A stretch of 51,377 nt of DNA, taken from positions 1-51,377 of the forward strand of contig JANNXJ010000042.1 in assembly GCA_031409515.1 (NCBI GenBank), in the 5' to 3' direction. This document shows positions 33,463-41,696 of the stretch, one piece after another (position 1 is the first letter of the stretch; every line of letters starts with the position of its first letter). The DNA is from SHZI01 sp031409515 (GTDB taxonomy: Bacteria; Pseudomonadota; Gammaproteobacteria; Steroidobacterales; GCA-2729495). The notes beneath the pieces were generated by a model. The model saw only the letters and a program-made list of their open reading frames with translations, searched no databases and was not told the DNA's origin. A program made the translations under genes and the position numbers.

Positions 33463-34871
33463 TTCTCGCTGCCGAGTTGCCCGCTGCCGAGCTGATAGAC
33501 GCGAAAGGCCTTCCCCTTGATCTTGCCAGCGCGCAAGCCACGCAGCGCGGCGGCAGCCTTGTCACTGCGGATCGCGACATAGGCGCGTCGTGCGCCGATG
33601 TCGATCTTGCCGACAGCATCGCCGGGCAGCCCCACATCGCCGGTCAGTGCCCCCAGCAGATCGCCCGCGCGCAGCTTGTCCTGCCGGCCGCCTTCGATGA
33701 TCAGCGTGGTCATCAGTGGGGTTGGCGGGCGACGGTCGTCCGTGGCTGGCAGCTGCCCCCAGCGCACAGGTGCCCCGGCCTTCAGCTCCAGGGCGGCAAT
33801 GCGGCCCCGCTCCCGGGGTGAACAGAGCGCGAGGGCGAGCCCCTTCTCACCGGCACGACCGGTGCGGCCGATCCGGTGCAGATGGATATCGGGATCGTTG
33901 GACAGCTCCCAGGACACCACGGCTGCCAGCCCCTTGATATCGAGGCCCCGGGCCGCCACGTCGGTGGCGACGAGCACCGTGCAGCTCTGGTTGGCGAAGC
34001 GCAGCAGCGCCTCGTCCCGCTCCCGTTGTTCCAGCTCGCCGTGGAGCGCCAATACAGCGAAGCCGCGCTTCGCAAGCTCGGCGGCTACATCCCGCACATC
34101 GTTGCGCGTGTGGCAGAAGACCAGCGCCGAGTCGGGCTGATAGTGGAGCAGCAACGCGGCCAGGGCGTCGCTCCGGCTCCCGGACTCCACCTCGAAGAAG
34201 AGCTCCTCGATATCGGCGGCGCTGACGACGTTATCCACCGTCACCTCGACCGGACTGCGCTGCAGGCGGCGGCTCAAGGCCCGGATCTCATCCGGGTAGG
34301 TCGCTGAGAACAGCAGCGTCTGGCGTACCTTTGGGGCCTGGTCGACAACGGCGGTGATGGCGTCGAGGAAGCCCATGTCGAGCATGCGGTCGGCCTCATC
34401 GAGCACCAGCACCCGCAGTCCGGACAGTTCAACAGTGGCACGCCCGAGGTGGTCGAGAATGCGGCCCGGCGTCCCGACGATGACGTGGGGTGCCGTTTGC
34501 AGCGACGGCGTCTGGGAACGCACCGGGACTCCGCCGCAAAGAGTGACGACCCGGAGGTTGGGAATGAAGCGTGCGAGGCGCCGCACCTCGGTGCTCACCT
34601 GGTCGGCAAGCTCGCGGGTGGGACAGAGCACGAGAACCTGCACCCGGTCCAGGTCGATGTCGATGCGCGACAGCAGCGCCAGACCGAAGGCCACGGTCTT
34701 GCCGCTGCCGGTGCGCGCCTGGGCAATCACGTCCTTGCCAGCGAGCAGGCTCGGGAGCGCGTGCTCCTGAACCGGTGTCATCCCGGTAAAGCCGAGGACC
34801 TCGATGGCCCGGGCCAGGGGTGGAGCCAGGGCCAGCGCGGCAAAAGGGCTGGTCGCCGGCTGGTCGTTCAC
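33459..34871 (-). CDS. dbpA: ATP-dependent RNA helicase DbpA
   Basis: A 470-residue DEAD-box helicase acting in 50S ribosome assembly on hairpin 92 of 23S rRNA. Helicase motifs: Q motif (GFTGMTPVQ), I (ARTGSGKT), II (DEAD), III (SAT), VI (HRIGRTGR). The C-terminal domain (residues about 385-465; RAGDLLGALTGDVGLPGDAVGKIDI) is the RNA-binding domain specific to DbpA. The start is GTG 34871, overlapping the rnd stop as GTGA; the upstream open frame is antisense-like and not family-related. Confidence 0.94.
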   Translation of the reverse strand: MNDQPATSPFAALALAPPLARAIEVLGFTGMTPVQEHALPSLLAGKDVIAQARTGSGKTVAFGLALLSRIDIDLDRVQVLVLCPTRELADQVSTEVRRLARFIPNLRVVTLCGGVPVRSQTPSLQTAPHVIVGTPGRILDHLGRATVELSGLRVLVLDEADRMLDMGFLDAITAVVDQAPKVRQTLLFSATYPDEIRALSRRLQRSPVEVTVDNVVSAADIEELFFEVESGSRSDALAALLLHYQPDSALVFCHTRNDVRDVAAELAKRGFAVLALHGELEQRERDEALLRFANQSCTVLVATDVAARGLDIKGLAAVVSWELSNDPDIHLHRIGRTGRAGEKGLALALCSPRERGRIAALELKAGAPVRWGQLPATDDRRPPTPLMTTLIIEGGRQDKLRAGDLLGALTGDVGLPGDAVGKIDIGARRAYVAIRSDKAAAALRGLRAGKIKGKAFRVYQLGSGQLGSEK

Positions 34872-36016
34872 CCGCAGAGGCCGAGCAGTGCGTCGCCGTA
34901 GCGGGCGGCGCGGCGCGACCCGAGCTGGGGCACGGCCGCCAGATCCCCGGCACCGTGGAGGGTGAGATGCTCCAGTGCTCGCGCCGGCAGCACGAGCTGC
35001 AGGGGCACGGTGCGCCCGTCGGTCTTGGTCCGGCGCTCCGCTTCGTCGCGCCGCCAGGTCTTGAGGCGCTGCTCCCGGGCCTGGGCCTCCGGCGTCATGC
35101 GCAGGAACTCCCGACGCGCCGGCACGGGATCGCCCTTGGCCAGGGCCATCGCCTCGAGCAACGCGGGGCCGTAACGGTCGACGATATAGCTCTTGAGTCG
35201 CGACTTCTTCAGGTCTGCCAGGGTTGCCGGCGGGTGCCGGGCGAGCAGGCCCAGTACCTCGTTGTTGATCATGCGCCCCGCGGGCAGATTCTCGGTCTGG
35301 GCTGCCCCATCCCGCCAGGCATAGAGCCGGGCGAGAACCCGCAGGCCGTCCGGCCCCAGGGCATTGACGTCCCGGATTCTCCAGATCCCGGAGGGATCGA
35401 AGCCGCCGTTCCACCCGGAGGCCGCAACCACCCGGTTGGCCTGGTCCACTTCATCCTCGATGTCGGCGGCGGCAACGGCGGCCTTCAGGGTCTCGGCGAT
35501 GCCCGGCAGGTAAACGACGTCGTCGATGGCGTAGGCCAGGGCCTCCGGATGCAGCGGCCGGGTGGCCCAGTCGTAGGTGGCCCAGGCCTTGCCCAGCACG
35601 ACGCCGGTCATGGCTTCCACGAGGCTGCCGTAGCCAGTTTTCGGCCAGCCCAGCAGGGACGCGGCCTGCTGGGTGTCCCAGACCCCCCCCATCGCGATGT
35701 TGAAGTCGCGGCGCATGCAGGCGGCGTCGTACTCGCCGCCGTGGAGATACAGGGTCCGGTCGGTACGCTCCAGCTCGGCGCGCAGCGGTTCGAGCACGGT
35801 CGATGGGGTCTGGCCAGCCACCACGCCCAGGGCCAGCGGGTCGATGACGAAGAACGCGCCGCCGGCGTTGATCTGGATCAGGCAGACCTGCTCCCGGTAC
35901 ACGAACATCGAGTTGGACTCGCTGTCGAGGGCCACCCAGGGGGCGGCGGCGAGCGCCCTGGCGACTAAGTGGAGCTGGTCGGGATGGTCGATGCGGAGGT
36001 GATCGGGGAGTGACAT
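34868..36016 (-). CDS. rnd: Ribonuclease D
   Basis: A 382-residue 3'-5' exoribonuclease for tRNA 3' maturation and stable RNA turnover. DEDDy active-site residues: ALDSES (Asp, Glu), HGGEYDAACM (Asp) and YAIDDVVYL (Tyr, Asp). One HRDC domain follows (residues about 210-290, with MINNEVLGLLARHPP). First gene of the operon rnd-dbpA-VF530-RluA/RlmK. ATG 36016 is preceded by sparse sequence with the DUF4404 gene divergent from it. Confidence 0.94.
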   Translation of the reverse strand: MSLPDHLRIDHPDQLHLVARALAAAPWVALDSESNSMFVYREQVCLIQINAGGAFFVIDPLALGVVAGQTPSTVLEPLRAELERTDRTLYLHGGEYDAACMRRDFNIAMGGVWDTQQAASLLGWPKTGYGSLVEAMTGVVLGKAWATYDWATRPLHPEALAYAIDDVVYLPGIAETLKAAVAAADIEDEVDQANRVVAASGWNGGFDPSGIWRIRDVNALGPDGLRVLARLYAWRDGAAQTENLPAGRMINNEVLGLLARHPPATLADLKKSRLKSYIVDRYGPALLEAMALAKGDPVPARREFLRMTPEAQAREQRLKTWRRDEAERRTKTDGRTVPLQLVLPARALEHLTLHGAGDLAAVPQLGSRRAARYGDALLGLCG

Positions 36017-36089
36017 GGCCGGCAGTATAAGGATCCTGACGTCGACCGTGCATAATGCTGCCGGACTTCAGGATTTCACTCCCGGCTCA

Positions 36090-36113
36090 GGGCCAACCAA
36101 AGGGCCAACCAAA
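36090..36113 (+). repeat. 12-base tandem repeat at the DUF4404 start
   Basis: GGGCCAACCAAA occurs twice without a gap (36090-36101 and 36102-36113); the last A of the second copy is the A of the DUF4404 ATG. The duplication leaves no ribosome-binding site near the start. Confidence 0.9.
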
Positions 36114-36376
36114 TGGAACAGAAGCGCCTTCACGCACTGCTCGTTGAACTCGACCAGGAGCTCAAGTCAGCAGGCTCGCTGGACGCCCGTTCCCAGGAAC
36201 TCGTGGAGCAGGTGCTCGCTGACGTCCGCCAGCTTGACGTGCCCGCCGACCCGACTGAACACCGGTCGGCCGAGGCACGCCTGCGGGAGCTGGTGCTCCG
36301 CTTCGAATCTGACCACCCCCGGCTGTCCGGGGCCGTGAGTCAGGTGGCCGACGCCCTCGGCAAGCTCGGCATCTGA
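36113..36376 (+). CDS. DUF4404 family protein
   Basis: An 87-residue DUF4404 protein, a small mostly helical cytosolic family of unknown function in gammaproteobacteria. Family marks: LHALLVELDQEL at the start and LRELVLRFESDHPRLSGAV near the end. No ribosome-binding site is visible; a tandem repeat runs into the ATG. Divergent from rnd and facing the large exported-protein gene. Confidence 0.9.
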   Translation: MEQKRLHALLVELDQELKSAGSLDARSQELVEQVLADVRQLDVPADPTEHRSAEARLRELVLRFESDHPRLSGAVSQVADALGKLGI

Positions 36377-36378
36377 CT

Positions 36379-36400
36379 CTCCGGCGCTAGGCGGCCGGAG
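36379..36400. terminator. Hairpin between facing genes
   Basis: CTCCGGC (36379-36385) and GCCGGAG (36394-36400) form a perfect seven-pair stem in the 31-base gap between two convergent genes. No T-run follows on either strand, so it may only protect ends or act with Rho. Confidence 0.35.
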
Positions 36401-36407
36401 CTAGCCC

Positions 36408-39227
36408 TCAGGGCGGGCAACGATTCCTTTCCCTGCAGAAGCCAGTCGGGGGAATGGACGGCAGGAAACGCGTCTCGAAGATGAACGAGAACGTCTCTGC
36501 CCGTGCCTTCAGCTCGCCCAGGCGGTTTGCAGGGTCAGCACCCGTCGCTGACGCGGGCAGGGCGCTCCGATACTGGGCAAACTGGGTACGGAATGCATTG
36601 CAGTTCTCGTTGCTGGCGCTCGACTTGGGCTGAAAGGCCGCGTCAACGCACTTATCGAGCTTCGACTTGATTCCTCCCGTCAGTTTGCTGCCCAGCCATA
36701 GCTGCGCGAGAGTTGCACACGTGGTCGTGCTGAGCGGAGCAATCCCTCCGCTCGGCACCGGGTCGGCCTGCTTGCAGGCGTAGTCGCTCCGCACCGCATC
36801 CAGGTCGTTGCCCAGCGCCTGGACCAGCCGGGCAAAAACCCCGTCGTTGTTGACGGTCACCACGCCACCCCGGTAGGTATCCGGCGCCACCTCCAGGTTG
36901 TAGGGGACGAGTGACAGGCGGGAAGTAGTCGTCCGTGTACCGCCACAGCCGGAATTAGTGATCGTGTCTATGTAACGGCCACCGACACTCTTGTAGGTCT
37001 CGGACACCCAGGTGGCCACGTCCCATTCGCGCAGCTTGCCGGGCACGGGTGGGCAACCCAGCGACTGGCCGACCAGCTCGGCCACCTCGAAATCGCTCTG
37101 GAAGGTATCGAGGAATGCAATGCCCGTAGGCGTCTTGAAGAAGAACGCCTGAAACCGGTACTGATTGATCGCCTGGCCACGGTACTGATTGCCAACGTAC
37201 AGCGGCGGGAGGCCATTTGGGGCGACCCCACTGGTATCGAACTCGGTGGTCACGTCCTGGGGCAGCAGGGGCGTGACATTCAGCAGCTCGGCGGCCGGCT
37301 TGAGCTTGTTTGCCGCGTCGAGCGGCAGGATCCAGCCAGCGTTGATCAGGTCCTGGCGCGCCGCGTCGTCACTGACGGCATTGCTGCCCATCAGCAGGTT
37401 GCGGCAGACCTGGGGCACGTAGCGGCAGTCGGGTATTCCCTTGACCTGGAAGACCTTGGTGTCGGAGGCCGACCCCGCTGCCAGCCGGACGTTCGTGAAC
37501 GACGCTGTCACATTGCCGTTCGCGTCCTTCAGCCATTCGCAGTTGACGGTGCAATCCGCCAGGTCAATGGTGATGCCCGGTGCGACCGTCAGCCCATCAG
37601 GGCGGGTGGGCAAAGTCGTCAGCGCCAGGTCATCCACACCGCTATTGATCTTGACCGGCTGCAGTGCCGTGAACGGCGAGCCGTTCGGCTGCAGGGCCAG
37701 CACGGCTCCAAGGCCACGGCTGGACACATAAGCCCTGCCCGTCTTGAAGCTGGTCCGTACGCCGTAGTTGGCCGTGTCGATCAAGCCGATGGCAAAGTCC
37801 GAGTCGTTGTTGCCGAGACCGGCAAATGGTGCATTGCCTGCCAGCGGGGCGAAGCGCAGCGACGCCACGGGCGACGGGAACGGGTTCGTGATCAGGAAAC
37901 AGCCCGTGGAGGTACTGATCGTCGCGCCGCACTTGCTCACGGTGCCCGGGCCGGACCAGTCCGCCGCGGCGTCATCGGCCGAGTTACGCACGGCAAGGGT
38001 GTAAGTGCCCTGGTCGGTGGTTACCTGAGCCACTTCGGCCTTGTCATTGAACTCTGCGCCATTGAAAAGAAACAGCACCTGTATGGCAGCAACGGATTGT
38101 GGTGCCGGGAAGGTCAAGAGGATGCTTTGGCCAATATCAATTTCATTGCCCGACGTGCCGCCGCCAACACCAAGACCGCTGGCACCATTGAGCGACTTGA
38201 AGACGAAACCGGTCCCGCCATTGGCAGTCAGGGTGGCGCCGGAAACCGTGCAACTGGTCTGCAAGGCGGGTGTGAGGCAGGTACCCCAGGTCGTCGCATC
38301 AATGGTGATAGGAGCCGCAGCGGGATTCCGGGCCAGCTCCCAGGCCGCGATATCGAACACCTGGCTGACGGTGGCCAGGCTGGCCGTCGGCTTCGAGAGG
38401 ATCTTGCCACTGTTGGTGGTGGCAATGAGGAAGTTCGCCACGGGGCCAGCGGGGTTCGCAGCCGGAACCTGCAGCAATGCCTTACTGAGAAGTCGGGTCG
38501 TCCCCCCGGCAAGGTTCCAGCTGCCAAAACTAATCGGCGGAGCGCCGGGAACATTCAGGTTAAAGAAGGAAACGGCGGCGTTATTCTCGATGGCCAGGAT
38601 ACCGGTCCCCAGATTGTCAAACGCAGCGCCCGCCTCGCCGTCGACGGCGTCCAGGTCGGAAAGCACCCCGTTGCCGGTCGCAAACTCCCGGGCACACAAG
38701 GCGGCGTTGGAGGCCAGGACAGTCCAGTCACCGTTGCCGGGACAGCCGGCGAGCGACGCCTTAGGGACCACCTTGACCAGGCTGTAAGCGGCATTGGTCT
38801 TGATGCCCGAGACCCACACGGCCCCGGACAAGTCGAACGTAAGCCCCGAGCACGGCCGGCTGCCGGCCAGACCAAGGCTAGCGTCGTCACAGCGCAGCAG
38901 ATCGACGAACTCGAGGGGCTTACCCGGGTCCTTCCACCGGCGCACGACCTGCTGCCCCTGGCCGTTCGTCTCAAGGCAATACAGGCCCTTGGCACCGAGC
39001 TTGCAGGCAGCCAGGTTGGTGCCGTCGATCCCGAGGTCGGCATAGTCGGCGGGTGCGTTTGGGTCGTCGAAGGCCATGTCCAGGACGGCCTGCGTATCGA
39101 AGGCATCGACCTGGTCCAGCGTCTGGCTGGGTTGGGAGCCGCTGGCCTGGCCGAGTGCGCTGGTGGTCGCAAGGAGCCCTAAGGCGGCAATCGAGGCCAA
39201 AAGACTCATTGAATTTCTGGTTGCCAT
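36408..39227 (-). CDS. Large exported protein of unknown family
   Basis: A 939-residue protein with a classical signal peptide (residues about 1-26, MSLLASIAALGLLATTSALG, cleavage near GQA). I do not recognise any family. The first 600 residues are Gly/Ala/Ser/Thr/Asn-rich and look like beta sandwich or propeller repeats (for example AVWVSGIKTNAAYSLVKVV); the last 300 are more helical and hold CxxC-poor but paired cysteines that could form disulfides. Likely periplasmic or extracellular. ATG 39227 has GAGG nine bases upstream. It follows the TIR-TPR gene on the same strand after 177 bases that contain a paired repeat. Confidence 0.85.
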   Translation of the reverse strand: MATRNSMSLLASIAALGLLATTSALGQASGSQPSQTLDQVDAFDTQAVLDMAFDDPNAPADYADLGIDGTNLAACKLGAKGLYCLETNGQGQQVVRRWKDPGKPLEFVDLLRCDDASLGLAGSRPCSGLTFDLSGAVWVSGIKTNAAYSLVKVVPKASLAGCPGNGDWTVLASNAALCAREFATGNGVLSDLDAVDGEAGAAFDNLGTGILAIENNAAVSFFNLNVPGAPPISFGSWNLAGGTTRLLSKALLQVPAANPAGPVANFLIATTNSGKILSKPTASLATVSQVFDIAAWELARNPAAAPITIDATTWGTCLTPALQTSCTVSGATLTANGGTGFVFKSLNGASGLGVGGGTSGNEIDIGQSILLTFPAPQSVAAIQVLFLFNGAEFNDKAEVAQVTTDQGTYTLAVRNSADDAAADWSGPGTVSKCGATISTSTGCFLITNPFPSPVASLRFAPLAGNAPFAGLGNNDSDFAIGLIDTANYGVRTSFKTGRAYVSSRGLGAVLALQPNGSPFTALQPVKINSGVDDLALTTLPTRPDGLTVAPGITIDLADCTVNCEWLKDANGNVTASFTNVRLAAGSASDTKVFQVKGIPDCRYVPQVCRNLLMGSNAVSDDAARQDLINAGWILPLDAANKLKPAAELLNVTPLLPQDVTTEFDTSGVAPNGLPPLYVGNQYRGQAINQYRFQAFFFKTPTGIAFLDTFQSDFEVAELVGQSLGCPPVPGKLREWDVATWVSETYKSVGGRYIDTITNSGCGGTRTTTSRLSLVPYNLEVAPDTYRGGVVTVNNDGVFARLVQALGNDLDAVRSDYACKQADPVPSGGIAPLSTTTCATLAQLWLGSKLTGGIKSKLDKCVDAAFQPKSSASNENCNAFRTQFAQYRSALPASATGADPANRLGELKARAETFSFIFETRFLPSIPPTGFCRERNRCPP

Positions 39228-39294
39228 GACCGCCGTCCTCTGGTTCTTAGTGTGCTGAAATCTGGGTGGCGACGCTGAAAGCGGCGCGAGAAGA

Positions 39295-39325
39295 TCCTAG
39301 CAGACTGCAAGGAAATTCCTAGCAG
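39295..39325. promoter_or_regulatory. Direct repeat upstream of the exported-protein gene
   Basis: TCCTAGCAG occurs at 39295-39303 and 39317-39325, 22 bases (two helical turns) apart, about 70-100 bases before the start of the exported-protein gene, in the only AT-richer patch of this gap. It may be a regulator site. Confidence 0.35.
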
Positions 39326-39404
39326 TTCTCGAAGAAAAATCGGCGAGGTCGTATTGTCAAATACGCAACCCGCGCCCGGACCCAGTCGGCGCGATCTGGC
39401 GCGC

Positions 39405-41600
39405 CTAGTTCCGGTATTTACTGGCCTGACCGGGCTTGCCCCAGGCCGTGTAGAGCTCAGCAAGACGGATCCGGCCACGCTGCGGCAGGTCTGGTATGGG
39501 TGCGGCGGAGAGTGCCCCCAGGCTGCCGACCAGGAGGGGCTCCGCATTCCGGTAGTCCTTGAGTCCCACGAGTGCCGCGCCCTCGACGTTCTTCGCCATC
39601 GCGACCTGCCAGTGATCCCCTGGAAGAGTGAGCGCGAGAATCCGCCGCGACTCCGCGGCTGCCTGCCGGGCCTCCTCGAAGCGTCGCATGGCCAGCAGGA
39701 GATTGGCCTTGACGGTCAGCGAACTGGCCACCCGCGGATCGTTGTCGCCAAAGACCTTACGACGAATCGCGAGGCTCGCTTCTACCAGGCGTCCCGCTTC
39801 GTCGTAATCCCCTGCCTCGATCAGCCAGTACGCCAGATTCGCCGCCGCGGACGCCACATCAGGGTGCCCGGCACCGAGTTCGCGTCGGCTCATCTCCAGA
39901 GAGTCACGCAGGACTGCGATGGCGCCGGGACGGTCGCCTTTCGCATAGAGTACGAAGGCCAGGTTACTCATGCCCAGCGCAATTTCCGGGTGGCTGTCGC
40001 CGAGCAGCTTTTGATTCATCGCGATCGCCTGGCGGTACGCACTCTCAGCGCCCTGGTAGTCGCCGCGCAGTTCCAGCGCGTAGGCCAGGTTATTCAGACC
40101 CTGCGCCAGCTCGGGGTGCGAGTCGCCCAGCATCTGACGCTTCATCTCGAGCGCCTCCCGGTACAGGGGTTCGGCCTTTGCCGGTTCATTAAGGCTCGTC
40201 AACACCCACGCCAGGTTGTTCAGGGCCTCCGCCAGATCCGGATGGACCGTGGCATGCAACTTGCGTTGCAGGATGAGAGCCTGACGCAGGTACACCTCCG
40301 CCTGCTTGAACTCGCCCCGATCACCGTAGTTGGCGCCGAGGTCGCCAATGCTCTCAGCCACGTCGGGGTAAAGATCGCCGTAGGCGGCCTTCCGGATACG
40401 CAACGCCTCCTGGATCAGCGGCTCCGCCTTGGCGTACTGGCCAGTAGAGGTCAGCACTTCGGCCAGTGCACTGAGGGTTGCTGCGACGTCGGGATGGGCA
40501 TTTCCGAGCAGCTTGCGCCGGATCGCCAGGGCCTCCCTCAGGTCCCTCTCCGCCTCCCCGTAGTCGGCATTCAGGGTCAGCACCTTGCCCAGATTGTGGA
40601 GGCTCTCCGCGACGGCAGTGTCCGGTTCCCCCGACAGCGACTTGCGCTTGTCCAGCGCCTGGCGGGCGAGCGGAATGGCGGAACGATACAGGCCGAGACT
40701 CCGGTAGACGGTGCCCATGGTGTCCATGAGCGTGGCCTGGATCCCCGGCTGATCGACCAGCTCCTCTTCGATGCGCGCCGCACCCTTGTCGAGAATCTCC
40801 CGGGCGGTAATCTTGTTGCCCAGCGCCTCGCCGGGATCCGACACCTTGAACAGGTCGACCATGAAGCGGGTGGTCTGCCGGGCGGTCTCGGCTTCGGCTT
40901 CTGCCCGGACCCGCTGGCGATCAGCCTCATTTCGTGCAATCCAGGCCACCGCGGCCAGTCCCGTCGTGAACGCCATGCCAATGATGGAGGCGGAAACCAG
41001 CGCCAGAAGCCGCCTCTGCCGGCGATGCACTTCACGTTGCTTGAGTTCGTCGAGACCGATGCCCAGCATCCCGGCGACGAGCTTCAGACGGACATCCTGC
41101 CTGCTGTCCTTGTGCGGCCGGGCGTCGGCAGCGATCGGTTCGCTGCGGGTGCTGGTGAGATTGCCGTCGGCCCCCATTCTGTAGATGAGGGCATTGGGGA
41201 AGCACTCCTGATCAGCTGTCTCCGCGGTCGCAGAAGCGCCCGGCTCCCCGGCCACAATCAGGCAGAAGATGCGGTGTTCGCGGCCGAGACGCTTGAAGGC
41301 CAGTATTTCCTCGTTGACCCAGCGGGATTTCGCGGCCGCCGGGGAACAGATGACAATCTGGAACGCCGATTGCTCGAGTGCCAGCGTCAGCGTCGCGCCG
41401 AGATTGGTCGAGGTCGCCAGCTCATCCCGGTCGCGAAATACGGGAGCGATGCGCTCAGGAATGGGACCAAAGGGAGTCTCCTTGCCGACGATATACTTCG
41501 GCACCCGGTAGCTCTCGAGGCTCCGGTGCAGCCACTTGGCCCACTTCTCGTTGCTGTGGCTGTAACTGATGAAGGCGCGGTACTTGAACTCAGGATCCAT
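39405..41600 (-). CDS. TIR domain - transmembrane - TPR repeat protein
   Basis: A 731-residue protein. Residues 1-150 are a bacterial TIR domain (YRAFISYSHSNEKWAKWLHR, VFRDRDELA, SPAAAKSRWVNEEI); the WxxE glutamate used for NAD cleavage in active TIR enzymes is present. A basic stretch (REVHRRQRR) and one membrane helix (residues about 205-227) follow, then a coiled-coil-like EAEAET segment and TPR repeats of 42 residues, kinesin-light-chain type (HPDVAATLSALAEVL, HPDLAEALNNLAWVL, HPELAQGLNNLAYAL and others), to the C-terminus. By the positive-inside rule the TIR part is cytosolic and the TPR part periplasmic. Starts 96 bases downstream of nadE on the same strand. Confidence 0.92.
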   Translation of the reverse strand: MDPEFKYRAFISYSHSNEKWAKWLHRSLESYRVPKYIVGKETPFGPIPERIAPVFRDRDELATSTNLGATLTLALEQSAFQIVICSPAAAKSRWVNEEILAFKRLGREHRIFCLIVAGEPGASATAETADQECFPNALIYRMGADGNLTSTRSEPIAADARPHKDSRQDVRLKLVAGMLGIGLDELKQREVHRRQRRLLALVSASIIGMAFTTGLAAVAWIARNEADRQRVRAEAEAETARQTTRFMVDLFKVSDPGEALGNKITAREILDKGAARIEEELVDQPGIQATLMDTMGTVYRSLGLYRSAIPLARQALDKRKSLSGEPDTAVAESLHNLGKVLTLNADYGEAERDLREALAIRRKLLGNAHPDVAATLSALAEVLTSTGQYAKAEPLIQEALRIRKAAYGDLYPDVAESIGDLGANYGDRGEFKQAEVYLRQALILQRKLHATVHPDLAEALNNLAWVLTSLNEPAKAEPLYREALEMKRQMLGDSHPELAQGLNNLAYALELRGDYQGAESAYRQAIAMNQKLLGDSHPEIALGMSNLAFVLYAKGDRPGAIAVLRDSLEMSRRELGAGHPDVASAAANLAYWLIEAGDYDEAGRLVEASLAIRRKVFGDNDPRVASSLTVKANLLLAMRRFEEARQAAAESRRILALTLPGDHWQVAMAKNVEGAALVGLKDYRNAEPLLVGSLGALSAAPIPDLPQRGRIRLAELYTAWGKPGQASKYRN

Positions 41601-41696
41601 CGGATCCGCTCCCTATCAGTCTCGCCGCAGATGCGGCAAGCATTGAATTTACCTGGCGAGGATAGCACCGGAGGTGCGGGGAGGCCGCGTGCGCCT

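Noticed and set aside
34872..35414. N-terminal extension of dbpA across rnd
   Set aside because: Pro/Arg-rich translation of the other frame of rnd; the helicase Q motif follows directly after GTG 34871.
41601..41696. Hairpins GCACC-TCC-GGTGC and GAGGC...GCCTC between nadE and the TIR gene as terminators
   Set aside because: Stems of five pairs without a T-run are expected by chance in this composition.
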